Part shown: positions 12,159-26,100 of the stretch, in pieces
Position numbering within the stretch: position 1 is the stretch's first letter
Layout of the letters: each line of letters begins with the position of its first letter
NCBI GenBank assembly: GCA_900708905.1
Contig: CAADRB010000017.1
Coordinates: 970,070 to 1,034,069, forward strand
Length of the DNA: 64,000 bases
Reading direction: 5' to 3'
Source of the DNA: Hymenolepis diminuta
Lineage: Eukaryota; Platyhelminthes; Cestoda; Cyclophyllidea; Hymenolepididae
Position numbers and translations under genes: made by a program
Notes under the pieces: model-generated
Databases searched by the model: none
What the model saw: only the letters and a program-made list of their open reading frames with translations
What the model was told of the DNA's origin: nothing

Positions 12159-13382
12159 CAGAGCGTGTAGGGTATCTGAGGCCACCTATATTTTTGTAAT
12201 TTAAATTAATCTAGTAATAATTAGTGTGTTTTTTTATATCAGAAGATCCCATGCCTGATACTACTACAACTGATGAAATGAAAACATATACTGTAATAGT
12301 GTCTATAAAAACGAAACACAGCAGTTTAGTAATTGCAAAATTTCTAATTGGACACGAGCCAGAGAAAGCGCTCTGCTGACTCATTCAGAACACCCGAGTT
12401 TGTGAGAAGCGTGCATGGTATGATCAACGAAAATCATGGGAAGCCAATGCGCGAAATTTTGCTAAAGATCTTCAGACGTCTGAAGGAACAATAGGGAATG
12501 TTGTGCGTCAAGACCTCGGATAATTATCATACGTTCTTAGGCGAGGTCGTCAATTTATGTCGACATAAACAACTCAAAAGAATCGTTTAGTGCTTGTAAA
12601 ACCACTCTTAAACAAATTGAAGCAACTGGAAGAACGGGACTGTCTTTGGTTTTTCTCCAACGAAACAACTTCCACCAGGATGAAAAAGTGATTCGAAGAA
12701 ATGATAGGTGGCTATGTGTGGGCTGACCACACTGAAGTTCTGTCATGCATGCGCACGAAATTTCCACCCACAGTGATGCTTTTCGATGTTGTAGCCAGTG
12801 AGGGAGGGGCACATCATGACTCCTCCATTTTTTTCCACTGAGCCTTAGAGTCAATGCAGATGTAGATGCTCATGTCGAGACTCTTCTCACCATTGTTGTT
12901 AAGCCCCCTTGGATAGGCAGGATAGCCAATGTAGGAAGACCCTATGTCATTCAACAAGATTCGGTTCCATCTCGTAAAGCTCTCAAAACTCACGATTGGA
13001 TGGCTGAGAATTTTCATCATCATGTCACATTAAAATATGGCTCCTAACTACTCACTAGACCTTAATCCCTTCGATTATTGTGTGAGGGGGGATATGGCTG
13101 AAAAGGAAGTTAATAATCATCCTTGTAGCATTAAACCCTCCTCTCTAATGGAAGCAATGGAGTACATGAATAAAGACTTGAATGAAAACTTGCAGTTGTT
13201 TTCGGACTTAAATTGAGTGTGTGATAGAAGCCAAAGGCAGATGTATAGAATAAAAGCTAAATTAAGTAGGTATTATGTTTATTTGTTTTGTTACAAGAGA
13301 TTGTAACTTTCAAGCATTAATAGTTTCATTTTCTCTTTTTCTAAAAGTGCATAAGGTGCCCTCAGATGCCTTACGCACCCTG
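12159..13382 (+). mobile_element. Degraded mariner/Tc1-superfamily DNA transposon (mariner 1)
   Basis: The element is 1224 bp and is flanked by TA dinucleotides (12,157-12,158 and 13,383-13,384), the target duplication of the IS630-Tc1-mariner superfamily. The ends are inverted repeats. The left end begins CAGAGCGTGTAGGGTATC; the right end, read in reverse, begins CAGGGTGCGTAAGGCATC. Counting the flanking TA, about 25 of the first 31 positions agree. Between them lies a broken transposase described separately. TIR divergence and many coding lesions show that it is an old, immobile copy. Confidence 0.9.
12300..13230 (+). pseudogene. Broken mariner-type transposase
   Basis: An intact enzyme of this family would bind the element's inverted repeats and cut and paste the element at TA sites through a DDE/D active site. 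Translating piecewise and changing frame gives recognisable blocks in family order. A helix-turn-helix-like block, NFAKDLQTSEGTIGNVVRQD (about 12,453-12,512), comes first, followed by LSYVLRRGRQFMS with a stop before it. Next is LWFFSNE, where the catalytic Asp of the usual FSDE motif is Asn. Then come NFHQDEKVIRRNDRWLC, RTKFPPTVM, GRPYVIQQDSVPS with the second Asp at 12,958-12,960, and PNYSLDLNPFDY with the third Asp at 13,058-13,060. The second and third Asp codons lie 100 nt apart with a frameshift between them, so the exact DDxD spacing cannot be read. Stops and frameshifts rule out function. Confidence 0.85.
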
Positions 13383-13384
13383 TA

Positions 13385-14160
13385 TTGTAACCTAGTGCAA
13401 GGTAATATATTTATAATTCTTCATCGTGGGAAAGTAACTGAAATCGGGTAAGTTTAAATTCTGAGAAAGAGAAGAAATCGAAAGTCAGACTATCAGAATA
13501 GCTTTCCTTCATCTGAATTCGTCATTCTGGTTGTGCAATGTACTGGTAATGTCTGGTAATGAATAGTTCACTCCTTCTATGCTCCAGAATCCTAATTTAA
13601 TTAGTTGTCTCATGGATTACTGAGCAAACTCTTGTTCATGGTGTCCAGCACTTAAGACCGGTTGATCATTTAGAATGGTCAGCTGTACCACTTCAGATAA
13701 TTTTTTTCCCAAATGCCGAAAAGGTAGAATAAACTTACGTGACTTGTATTTACTACTGATAGTCTTGAATCTAGTCGTGTCAAAAAGTAGACATGAACAC
13801 CATTTCATGTCAACACATGTAACTATATCGTTTCATTTTCTCAAAAAACAATGCACTTCTTGAAAGTATTTACATTTTGACATTCATTTTTGCCTATTGC
13901 AAATGTCTGTTAAAAATTATTATTTGCTTGAGGACGAAATTTGCCCTTAATTCGACCAACTTGTTAAAACTGAATTAATTTTGACATTTGTCTGTCACGT
14001 GACCAAATATAGTGGTAAAATCATATTTTTAAGAAGCCTTTTTATTTTGACCCTTGAACACATGTGATGCCACTTAATGACCAGCTTTCTCCAAATTCTG
14101 CTTCAACTCCTGTTTACATTAGCAATGATGCTAAGATATCAGTAGTAGCAGTAAAAATCA
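13385..14160. other. Non-coding stretch, no feature seen
   Basis: Two short frames on opposite strands (about 13,617-13,863) mirror each other and have no recognisable domain. No repeat copy was recognised. Confidence 0.5.
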
Positions 14161-14184
14161 TAATAATAATAATAATAATAATAA
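14161..14184. repeat. (TAA)8 microsatellite
   Basis: Eight uninterrupted TAA units run from 14,161 to 14,184, in AT-rich non-coding sequence. Confidence 0.95.
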
Positions 14185-17100
14185 CTGGCGCGACATTTTA
14201 ATTGATTCCGCCCGTCGTTTGTCATAAAAGCTTTCTAGTAAGGAAAAACAGATAAGCGGCAAAGACAGAAGCAGCATTTTATAATATTTTTATTTATTTA
14301 TAAAAGCTAATGTATAATTTGGAAAACGGGAAGGAAATTTTGTCAATGGGATTCGGGATTCTAGTTCAACATTCCGGATGGCTTTCTGATATGTGGCCTC
14401 TATCGTACTTAAAGCGACCAGAAATTGGACTCAGAAAGTTCTCAGAGGTAAAGAGAAGAGGATGAATAGAAGTTGAGAGCAGAATTATTTTGTCTAATTG
14501 TTGCATAATGACTATAGTTCACTGTCACATTCTCTGATGTTCCAGCTTTCAAATTTCGAGCCCTAATAACTAATATCGAGGGCTTTTTAGCCAACTGGTT
14601 AACTTGATGTCAGATAAAAGATAGTACCTAAGATACTAGCAGGATGATACAAACAACCGGGTTTTAAACACATCAGAGCCTAAAGGAGTTCGCTCAAAGC
14701 GGAATTAAATGATTTTACAGCATTACGCACCACATCCCTAGGAAATTAGACCCGCGTCAAACATCGTCGGAATTTCCATAGAAAGTTCTAGGCATTTACT
14801 ATCTAATATTGTATCAGGATGTTGTGCGTAACAGTGGCTGGGCTCAGTGGGGTATTTATGTCGGTGGGATCAAAGAGATCGTGGTGGGGAGATAAGTGAC
14901 TTGTCATTATATTTTAATGCAACATCATCGGGGTTTAGTCAATTAGTTATTTGGTAGGACTATAGCATAAATGGAACGCAAATATAACCGAAAATCTGTT
15001 TTCTAGATAGTTGGAAAGCTTATCGAAAGCCAAGACTGTTGAAAGGGTGTCCCTATTATGTAATTGTAGTAAAAAATCATCAAGCAAATTACATTTGGTA
15101 GTTTAAGAGTGTAAAATGAGATGAGAAAGTTGGGCGACTACAAGGTTGAATTTACCTAAAGTGAGTCCATGCGTGAGGATGGCTTGGCCAGGTAGTTGGT
15201 TTTAAGATCAAGTTATTTCCCTAATAACTTCAAATTGAATTTAACCATCACTAAATTAAGGATTATTACTTAACAAATTGAATTTTGTGAACAATTATAG
15301 ACCCTACTTCAAGGGCACAATGCTTGTGGTTGGACCGTCAACATCGACATTCTAGATTCACTTTACCTGGCTTAGTCTCTGAGAAGGAAAAGGAAGACTT
15401 CTATTTATTAACAGATTCAGGTGATAGAACAAGGTGGATTGTCAGTCTTAAGGATAATTAATGAAGAGAATTCTTGAGCATTCACGCATTCGTTGACCAT
15501 CTTTGTTCGAATCGTAATTTTTATACGCCAAAGTGCAGTTATTGATCTATTGATTCTATCTCTTAGCCCTCCACCTAATTTTGGTATTACATTAAATGGC
15601 AATAAGATTATTCGATAATATTCATGATTTCTACTTACTGAACCCAATGGATCCAAAATCTATGACCTCACATCTGGAATATACAAACAGGCATAAATCT
15701 CTAAAAGGAGAACATTCAAATCAGAGAGATAGCGTAGTTTCCGTCGGTATTAGGAAATATTTTCTCTTAATTTTTTAATAGGATCAATTGCTATTCACCC
15801 TGTCTTTTCGAATATCTGACGGAAATGCTGTTAAATATCTTATGAAACCCTTGTATTTATTGGAATAAATTATATAGCAGGAAATAAAAATTCTAACTAA
15901 TAAATAAAATATTAAAATTTTATGTATAAAGTTAAGATACCATACTTTTACCAATATTCATATGATCGAGCAGAATTATTGCCGCATTTTGCATAAATTA
16001 TTGCATACATCCTATCTAAGATCAGCTGCCTTGGCCCAAACTCAACTCATTAGAGGGTGGATTTGAGCATAGCCCAGCACAAGTCTCCAGCTCAAGTCGA
16101 ACCAGATAGGCCAATAAACAATAAAGATCCTATCTTCCGACTATCCCGCTGCCATTCCAACCCCAAGCCAACATTTGAAACTGCGCAAATACGAAGCATG
16201 AATACAGTGACATGGTGAGTTGGTGGGAAATGCATGCAAATATGGTTTTGAATAGCGCCAATTGTTTTCAAGTACATATGGATTCTAAATTTAGCCGGTT
16301 CATTAGATAAAGGGATCTGCCTAAGTAAATAGGTTTCTCAAACTCTACTTAAAGACAGATAGTGCTAGGAGTCAAAAAATGATTAACTCAATCTCCCGCC
16401 TACGCACAGAGTTAAAAATTTAAACAAATTAAAGCCGTTATGCTTTTTTCTCCCTATGCAAGTAAGGTGCTTAAGTTCTGCTGCCGCTACTATATTTTCC
16501 TCTCCCCTTAATTTTTTTCAAGGGAGCAGACTGATTAAAATTTCATCATTAGTTTAATAACAGACTTGGGGAATAAAAAGCCCTCCCCGATTATAATGAA
16601 CGGTAATTTAAAGGATATATAATCGGGGAAAAATTATGATAAAGCTTTGAGGCCTCCTTCCTGTTCTCCCTGTTTGTATAATAATAAATACCGAAAGATA
16701 AAGTTTCTTCCCTTTTATCATAAATGGAAACGGATAATACGCATGTGTTGTGTCGCTCATTTTAGGTAAAAAAGTATCTCATGAAAGATTAACGGGTCTT
16801 TAGTTTACGGAGGAAGAATTTACCGAGGGAATAATGTCTTTTTGAGACATGGAAAATCTTCTGAACCAGATCAGATACGAAAAAATGTCATAAATTGTCA
16901 CACAAAACTCAAGGTCTATTACGATATCCCGAGGGGTTTGAGAAACCTCCTTATGTATAATTTCTATGTTATTCTAGTGCATTTTTCATAATAAAACTAA
17001 TTAAGTATTAATGATCTAACTCTAAAATGGGGAGTTACTGCTCAACCACACTGTCTATTACTCAATGGGATGAAAGTGACGATTACTAAATGTAAAATAT

Positions 17101-17320
17101 CGGTCAAGCCAAGTGAACTTTTTTATTTACAAAATAGGAAAATACTGTATATAGTTATTTTAACTTATGTGCACTTATACAACCAGTCCCTTAATTTGAG
17201 ACAATAAGATTTGACTTCAATTCCTTTATATGCCTATATGAAATGGGAAGATTTACTCGCGTTAGAAACACTTTATTTGGTTAGATGGAAGCTCTGTTGG
17301 AGTCTCTGCAATGAGAACGC
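14185..17320. other. Non-coding stretch, no feature seen
   Basis: The sequence is AT-rich with no supported gene. A 79-codon minus-strand frame at 15,417-15,656 has mixed composition but no motif that I recognise, and no clear splice sites at sensible positions. Confidence 0.5.
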
Positions 17321-17324
17321 TATA

Positions 17325-17455
17325 GTGACCACAACTAACAAGTACGATTGGCTACTGGCACTGCCGAATTTGTACCTATAGGCATCAGTCTCATGACCTC
17401 ATACTCAACAGGCGTACATACTAATCACTGTACCACTGATGTATACCCTGTTTAC
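17325..17455 (-). repeat. Diverged tRNA-derived SINE copy
   Basis: This stretch aligns in order with the well-preserved SINE copy near 29.3 kb. Shared features are a GGCTACTGGCACTGCC segment, a GGCATCAGTCTCATGACC segment that corresponds to GGCATCGAATTTGCGACC there, and an AACAGGCGTAC...CTGTACCACTGATG tail that corresponds to the A-box end. The promoter boxes are eroded, so the copy is old. Orientation is the same as in the 29-kb cluster: the tRNA-like head reads on the minus strand. Confidence 0.5.
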
Positions 17456-19779
17456 AGTCTTATATATTACCCCAAGTAGTTTTCAACCAGATACGCAGTC
17501 TGTCGATCAATAATAACTGTTTGTAAGTTAAAGATCTGATGGAATTAAAAGATGTCCTACATTAAGAAGAGTTCGAAATTTATAATATCAATTCCTATTT
17601 ATACAGTGAGCACTATCCGGTAATGAAAAACCTTCATGGTAAGACTGACTCTGATCAACACTTATAGTGGTTAACATCGAAGTCAGTTGTTTTTTCCACT
17701 AAAAATCCATGACGAAATGCGTGAACTCGATTGTTATTTGAAATACGAGTGTGTGAGTGATAGACAGACATGATTAAGATCGACCAACACAGATATGTCT
17801 GCTTAAGTCGCTATCGATGGCACGCTATTTCTAATTAGATTTGCACTAAAAAATAAGACTACTTAGGTTCAGTAATCCTATCTATTCTGGACTTACAGCT
17901 GTGGGAATACCTGACCATAACCCGTCAAAATGGGGCATAGATGACATGGACAAATTGGAAAGCTTTACATCAACAGTTCCATGGTTTCTATCAGTATCTT
18001 TGGTTAGAATTTCAAAAAAGTACATTTAAATGTTTTTTTGAAATATTAAAAATCCTGGAAATAGCTAGATTTGGTCGCTTTAATTATCAAATGAGCGAAG
18101 GGAAAAATTATTTCTATAAGTTTCGCAATATAATCTTATGTGGGGAATGGAAAAAAATTAAACAATTTTTCTCTTATATGATACTTAACTTTGCAAAGAT
18201 TCTAACCTTCTATTAAAATACCTCCGACTTTGGCACTGATTAATTTGAGATCGGTTAAATTTTTCAGGGACTTTTAATTTTATTTAATCTAAACAACAAA
18301 CATTTGTGATTTGAATTGAAGAAATTGTAAACTTGAACATCCTATAGTTGTTCACATTTTTGTCACGTTTTACACAGAGATGAAATGACTAGCAATTAAA
18401 TGAAATAAAATTACAACCACTACACATGATTAGCCGACTAAATATGTATCTGCATTTTCTGCAGGACTAAGTTGAAATCTCTACATGAAGTCTCAGTCTC
18501 TGGGATCCACGGTGAAGTTAACCCATGTATCCGCTGTAAGAAGTGGATTATAAAATGTATTTTACTGTTATGAAGGATATCTCATTAATTTTTCATGGTT
18601 TCTCTTGCGGTCACCTCCCTGTTAATTATCATTGTACCCGAAATGAGTTCGTTGGAAATGGCATCACCAATTTCAATCGAACGATATAAATTACGTTTTT
18701 TTAACTTAATTACGGTGCATTTCGCATTCTTCCAGCCATTGATTTGTCCGTTAAAACACACAACATCGTTTTCAATAGGTGACTGTTTTATACCATTTGA
18801 CATTGTAATTAAAACCACAAAGTAGTTCAAGACACATAGGTAATAAAAAACAACATCGTCATAGTGATATTAACTCTTCTTTTCTAGTCTTCTTCAAACA
18901 ACGACCCGATTTTGCAACCTTCAAGTAATCGTTCAGTAACTTACTATTACAAAAGTGGCTCATAAAATGTAAAATAATAATTATATTCACCTAATGATTG
19001 AAAAAATATTTTAGTCAATAGAAAAAAGACGAAATTGATTTTGCTTATTCTAACTCAATACATAATTTCTAGTGTTAATTAATTCGATTTTTATGTATAA
19101 AGAATTACATTTATTATTTTCCGAACTGTTTCGGTTAGGTGCATTCCATTTTGTGGCCTGATTTCCTAAAACCGAGTTGGAATCAGGCAGAATTGTATCC
19201 GTGTTAACATGGATAGATGACTTTCTCACAACGACCACACTATAACCCAGTTGTTGACCCTCCATCTGAGTTGTTTTTTAATTTAATTTAATTTTCTTCT
19301 TGTAAAAAATAGAAATACATTGATTTAAATATGGTTTCAATATTGCCTCGAATGACCGATTAACTCATGGTAAACAATTATTCTGCAATTTTATCATGCA
19401 TCTGTTAAATAGGAATATTCGCAAGATCTTAGTGGAAAAATTACTTTAGAATGTACAATTTCATGCTTTTTTATTGGAATTAAAAGCAAGGCAGACGTAG
19501 ATGAAGTTCATTCTCATGGCCTTATTGTTGATTAAATTGCCCAAATTAGAGTAATAATAGATTTATTGTCTGCGATATCTTTGATTTTTTATCGAAAGTT
19601 CGTTTTGATTTAAGTCCATTCCATTTAAATCGCTAAAGTTATTTAACTTTAAATAATCATTTTATAGGTACTAGACTCATTTATTGATTTCTGTCTTCCC
19701 GATTCCTTTTAATCTTAAAACGTGAAAGCTAATATCAAATGGCTTCTTATATTAGTCTTTTCAAGATTAGGGGTAATTT
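17456..19779. other. Non-coding stretch, no supported gene
   Basis: Frames of 71-91 codons exist at 17,941-18,216 (plus), 18,585-18,830 (both strands) and 19,050-19,265 (minus). None shows a domain that I can name, and none has convincing splice sites joining it to another coding block. I treat them as chance frames. Confidence 0.4.
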
Positions 19780-20010
19780 CGTCAGTAAAGCTACTTTAAG
19801 AGTCATGCTTAGAATTATCCTCGTGCAAAACTAATGATCTCCCTAGAGACTAACAGCATACATCAGCCCTTCTCAAATAACAAAAAGAAAGTTGAGAAGA
19901 GTCATGTGTTTATTATACAGCCATAATCAAAAGAGAAGATGGGGGGAAAACGGGAATGAGAGTCAGTGCTATGCGAGTAGAACCCGGGTTTTAATAAAGT
20001 TGACGAATTA
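19780..20010 (-). repeat. Interspersed repeat family R1, copy 2 (inverted)
   Basis: Read on the minus strand, this segment carries CGCATAGCACTGACTCTC followed by a pyrimidine-rich run, matching the CGCTCAGTACTGATACC block of R1 near 56,130. The motif near 19,787-19,798, minus-strand AAAGTAGCTTTACTG, may correspond to the GCTACTTTA end region of other copies. Limits are approximate. Confidence 0.45.
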
Positions 20011-20132
20011 ATGTAGGCTGGAAGAGTTTGCATTCTTGATTCGTCATGTGAGTAAACAGTAAGGGTTATCGTCTAGCCAATAGGCCAGCATAGACGTGAG
20101 TTAACATCGTGGAATGCTACGGAGGAAGATAC

Positions 20133-20155
20133 ATATATATATATATATATATATA
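20133..20155. repeat. (AT)n microsatellite
   Basis: An uninterrupted AT dinucleotide run of about 23 bp is followed by further AT-rich sequence to about 20,162. Confidence 0.95.
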
Positions 20156-20162
20156 ATATATG

Positions 20163-23100
20163 TTATTTGTATAAAATCATCTAGGGCAAAATCGATATCA
20201 CTGAGAAGTAAATAGATTAATAAGAGGTTGGTAAACTTAATTGTCAGCTATATTGACCTATAGATGACTATAAGCAATCATTTGGACAAATGTCGTACCC
20301 TAGAATTATCGAGTGACCCCCCATGTGCAAGCAATAAGCAAGCCTGTGTCATATCTTTCTTCCGTTCAGCTAAAAAATCTGAATTACTTTAAGGCGTCCC
20401 AACTCCCGTCTTCAAAGTACTAACGTTCGAGCAATCAAATAGATTAAATGGGAAGACCGGTTGCTGCCGTTTATTATCCCGTCGATCTCTAGAAGTAGTA
20501 ATTATTTAATGCATCTTCATAATCTCCTCCCGTACAAAATGGTGGCTCTTGATAGCTAACAGCAGACTAGAAGCAGCCCTGATCGCAAATCTAACGACCC
20601 GAAATGAGGCTATCGAGGTAGCAATCCTGCGCCAAGAGGCTTAATAATATCATTGCCAGGAGAGAGAAATTCTTCTGCTGTATTAGCCGCAGCAAAGTAA
20701 TGCACGTGTGCTGCTGAAGGTAAAAGCGAACATGCCTAGACGCTAGCCTATCTCAAGGTTATTTGGCTTGTCTTATTTCCAGCTTGCTTGCCAGTCTAGC
20801 CTACATATATATACTGTCCTGAAAATGCCTATCAATAGGGGTATTTAAACGAAAAGTCATGGTAGCACAGTTTACTGTTGCAAACAAGTTCAGTCCGGTA
20901 GTTACCAACTGTATTCTGATTAGAAAAGGTTATGTTTTTGAAGTTTATGTAGTAGGTCGTGTGTTTTTTTCAAACTTGGCCACACCATTGTCATTGCATG
21001 TACTTTTAACTTGTATAAACAGATCTGTATTTGTTTGAAGTATGAAATAGACTAAGTAACGGAAATGAAGATCATTTTAAACATTTTCATCTATTTCAAT
21101 TCCAAAACTGGAACCGGTGCCGCAAGATAATCCTAGTTTCAATTTACCATTTCAGAAAGGAAGAATCAGATGGTGAAATTTTTAGACCGACTTCAAATTT
21201 GTGATTCAAGAAAACAATTCCACTTCACACCCACTTATCTTGCCATTGAGCGAATATGCAAATAAGGAACTCTTTTTACTATTTGTCGCGTTGTGATTCA
21301 AGTTAGTTCAAGTGTGCTTCACATTGGCCTCAACATCATGTTAAGGGTTTCATTTAAAAAAGTTGAACGCTTAGGCCAGAAATTCAACCTAATAAATAAA
21401 TAAATTTGCGGTACACTAACCTAACTCATTCCAGGTAGTAGTAGGTGGAGCGAAGGAAATAGCGAAAACTCGCTAAGATATCACCACTTCCAGCTTTTCT
21501 GAACATTTGAAAGGGGAAGAGACAATGGTTCAAAATTTACATAGGTAAGAAAATAGTGGAGATTTCACCATCGCAAACAGCAAACTGAAAAAAATGGCTG
21601 GGTAGAGGAGAGTTAAGTTCCGTATGTCAGAGTAAGATTACTAGGAAAAATCAAAAACGATTTGAGGGAAGTGAGATTAGTAAGAAAATTGAGAAAATCA
21701 GTAAGTGAAACAAGACATCGATTATTCGTTGGTAAGGAACACGTAAAATCATTAAAATCATTCTGACGCTTTGCATGGAAGTAGACAGGGGGAGAGAATT
21801 GGAGAACTAATGGTTCTTTAATTTAGTTTAACATCCTCTCCGCTTCACAAATCGAAGTCTAAAATCTTATCGGGAATGCTCTCAAGTTGTAGCACACTCA
21901 ACTAATTGCCTAAACAGTCTTCCTGTTTCAGCTATCAGCTCATGACTATTAGGAGAGGTAATTTTGGCGAGATAATATGAAAAGCTACTTGAATCAATCA
22001 TCGGGTCAAAAAACTCTAAGCAGCTAGAATGTTAGCTTTCTCGCAAGCCTAGAAGTTAGATCTGGATAATTTAACTTTGAAATGCTAAGATAGGACTCTG
22101 AAAAGGGTGACAAGTAGACAATAAAATGGGTAGGAGATCAAATTATGTGATTCTCCGAATTTAAAACCCCACTTCTGCACCTGCACCAATCCCTCGGCTA
22201 TCTACTATTGCCTGTTTTACATGTTTTCCACAATTAAAAACGAATCGGGAACTTAAATTTTATCTAATTTCTCTTTTTCCTATTAAAAGTTTAAATATAC
22301 CTTCACTGTCAAGGCTATTTTATTTATTAATTCTTTAAAAAGTAAGCATATCTGATACATTTATGACAAGACAGAGCAGGACAATACATGATAATATTGC
22401 ATTTATTCTGCCAGAAAGGTTATTTTGTCGTTGAAGTCTTAAGTTTTCTCTTGAATTTTGTTCATTACACAAATCAATTTGAAAATTTGGATGTTATTAT
22501 ATCTTACAAAAAGTAAAGACCACATCGAACCTCTAATGATTGAAAAAGAAACACGAATATGATCTCCAACCCGTTGGTATATATTAATCTGCTTGATACA
22601 AGGTACAAATTTAAACTGGATTATAAATTTAAGTAGGAATTTGTGTATTTGTTTGTATATTGTTCCGTAAATAAATTGTTTTGAAATTGAAGCCATCTAA
22701 AAGTACAAAATGAAAAAAATTGATTCTTTATATTTCGAGGTCACTTTCATAATAAAATGGAGATAAAATTCATTTAAGATTTCTTCTAGAGCATCATTAG
22801 CGTTAGCATTAATCTCCCTGTCAATCAACTGAATAGGCATAAACATTATTAAAGAAAAAATGCATTTAATTAAATTTATAATCTTTCTATATATCCGCGA
22901 ATAAATGCTAACAGTAATAAATAGACTTTGGGTGTTATTTAATCACAGCTCCATTTGTACCTTCATGGGTTTTAGTCGGTAATAGAGAATGAAAATACAG
23001 ATTAACAGGTCTGAGGCCATCAATATTACGGCAATTAATTAATAGATGAACAGACGGTGAACATGTAGGATAAGTATGCGAGGAATCATGTTTCGCGACG

Positions 23101-26100
23101 AATTTGGATAAACATTCAAGAGTTTCATTGGGTATTAATGCATTGTATTGATTCCGATTTTCAAAATCTTGAATTATAAGAGATGTAAATAAACGGTTTT
23201 ATATCCCACTAGTCGTTACAGACTTGTGTAAGCTTGTATTAAGCTTAACTCTCTATTTTGAAAGTTAAATTGTTTATTTATTAATAAGTTTATGTAAAAG
23301 TAGACCATATTTGAAGTCTGAATTCCACTCAAACATTCCCCTGCAAATTCTTAAACTGCTAGGGCTCCACTATGAAATTTATGGACGTGAATTCAGCATA
23401 ACGTTCCTTAATAGTCTGTATCGATCTGATCTATCACCATCTTTAGGCACAAATAACGGATTTCCAATCATCCTAGTATGTTGATAACATATCACGTTGC
23501 TGAGCATTTAAACATCGCATATCTTTATAGAGTGTTACTAATAAAGGGTAAGGTAATATCACTTAACAGTTCTTAGAACCATCACTATGGTTACAAAATG
23601 ACAACCGTCCTTTTTAAATCGATGTTAGAGTGAGATTGCAGATTACTTGAGCAACCTCGAAAATGAGATGGAGGAAAGCCAAATTTAGGGATAGGAAGTA
23701 AGATTGGAAGGACCACAGGAGATCAAGTATCAACACTGGAAGTGTAAAAATTGGTGTGAAAGTCAAAATGATAATCCGTAACTGATTTGCAGGTGCGTTT
23801 TGGGTACTAGGGCGGAGGGGGTAGATTGCACTGACTGTACTCCAATAACTTAAAACTCGAATAGACCCAAAATGTGTTTCAATCACCCTAAATAATATAG
23901 TAATTATCTTTAATTAATGTGGTACTTAATGCACCTTACGTGCGTCAACAGAAAGACAACTCACTGGCTACTCAAGTCTTAATTGACATATTTTGTTGCT
24001 CGCTTTATTAATATACCCACTCATAGGTATGAGTAGAGGTTTGCGTGTCCTCAAGCCATAAAGAGGTTGACTTTTTGCCCACGGTTAATGCATGCTATCA
24101 TTTTCCACTTTAGTCAGGACGATTTTTCTTTCATTCACTTTTTGTAGACCTCTTTTTAAGTAATCATGTTCGGAGATTATTCGCATGTAAAAGAACAAGA
24201 AAGCCAAACTTTACATAAAAGATACGATTTGAGGAAAGTTAATTGGTAATTATTGCAGTGCCTCAAGTTTACGTGGTGGTCAGTGGAGGATTAAAGAATC
24301 AAAGTATTCTATTGTTTGGTCAGATAATTAATTAGCACTTTATTATTATAACCACAGCAAGGCAGGAAAATTACCCTATTTTTCGCAGTGAGAAAGCAAT
24401 TAAATTCGGTATATAGGAAATCCGATATTGATAAAGAGGAGGAAATCGATAAGATGTTGAGAGTAAAGTCAAGGTATCATTTGATTTTGGAATCTGGTTG
24501 TAAAATATTTACACGATGAGTAGTTCACTTTCTAGAAGTAAAATTTCATGACCAGTCACATGGAGTACTAAACACGTTCTTTTCTACGATATCCAGTGTT
24601 TATTGAACGGTTGATAAGCTATGATGATCGGTTTTGCCAATCCAATTCACTTTTTCTTCCAGAGGTTGTGAAATTAGTTTACATGATCTTAAGATTAGTA
24701 GAACTGAGATATCATTGAACAAATACGATTTTTTAAATTTAACTCACTCTAAATAGAACGAATATAATTACTTAATATCGGTTGCGTATTTATTCAGGGA
24801 GTTTGGCCAACTTCAGGGTGTATCAGAAACCATACAAAATTTAATTTCTGATAAAATGACACTTCTATTTCTCAAGTCTGCTTTTAATGAACTAATTTTC
24901 AAGTCCATTTAGAAAGGCGTTTTTCAAAACTCATTTTAGAGGGAATGGTAGCCTCTCTGATGAGAAAGTTAGTTTCGGCTGCGTTTTTTAAAAGTGCGGC
25001 CGGCCATTCAGCTCTTGCTAAATCTGCACTTCTGACTTAACAGTCGACCACGTGAACATCTGCGTCATCTATGCACACTTAGTTATTTTTTAAATATTCT
25101 TTTATTAAATATATCCGAAAAAAACTCATCAGGCAAAATAAGATTAGAACTGGGAGATATATATTGTTAATATTACAATTAATGGAGGACAAATGAAACA
25201 TATTTTCTTATTTCGAACATTAAAAGTAAAGAATTCTCAGTGCCACGTGTTTTGGCTGTGTTACCTCTTTGTCCTTAAGACCTCTCGACTTAAAGCATAT
25301 GGGAGGCTCGTTGGACTTGAGAAGTTTATTTAAAAAACGGATCTCAACATTCACAAACATTTGCGTATTCATATATTTCTCAAAACAGTTTAAACTCGTT
25401 TCGTTGTTGAAGAAGGCACAACTTTTGGTCTGCACACGTTCAAAGAAATGGGTGGTTTTCATCTTTTTATCGTGTGGAAGCTAAGGCTTGCTTTTGATAC
25501 ATAATAACTCCTTTTAATTCTCTCAATTATTCCCTTTCCCGTCTCTTCTACCCCTTTTTATTGCACCAATAAGACATCCAATTTCAACTAAAGTTAACAT
25601 AAAGCTTGCATTTACTTCTCTTTACAATAGTTTCCCTGAAGCAAAATAAAATAATTTATCTGCATTTTATTATTGTTTACCTTTTTCAACCTACGAGTTC
25701 TCCAAAATTCCAACGTTTTATAGCCCTGAGTTTGGTGATTTTAGATGCATTGAAATTGTAATGCTTTCAGATGCCGAGAGGCATAATGTTGAAGAGGAAG
25801 TGATTGGATTTTAGAGGCACCACGAAACACATCCGGTAGCCATGCCATTTTTAGTTTTACTGAAAGCAGTTTCAGTATTTCAAAGTATGTTGTGCATTAT
25901 TTCGTTTGACAAAATCCGACAGAATAGTTTTATAATATTTGGGGTTATTATCTATTTATTCAGGCTAAATATGAAATAGAAAATCTTCACTTATTTTAGA
26001 TTTTCCAAATTTTACATGTGAAACGATAGATGTGATATCACAAGATAACTTGACTGTAGAAAAGGAAACTGTCTGAAAAAGTACAATATTTTCGTAATTA

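Noticed and set aside
12555..13023. Minus-strand frames of 99 and 69 codons
   Set aside because: They are antisense to the mariner 1 transposase remnant.
16095..16110. GGTTCGACTTG on the minus strand as a possible pol III B box
   Set aside because: No A box and no tRNA-like fold around it. A single 11-mer is expected by chance in 64 kb with mismatches allowed.
18585..18830. Opposing 81- and 76-codon frames
   Set aside because: Both strands are open over the same bases, no domain is recognisable, and no good splice sites join them to other blocks.
24817..24835. CAGGGTGTATCAG string like a mariner/Tc1 end
   Set aside because: No inverted partner within 2-3 kb and no transposase remnant next to it.
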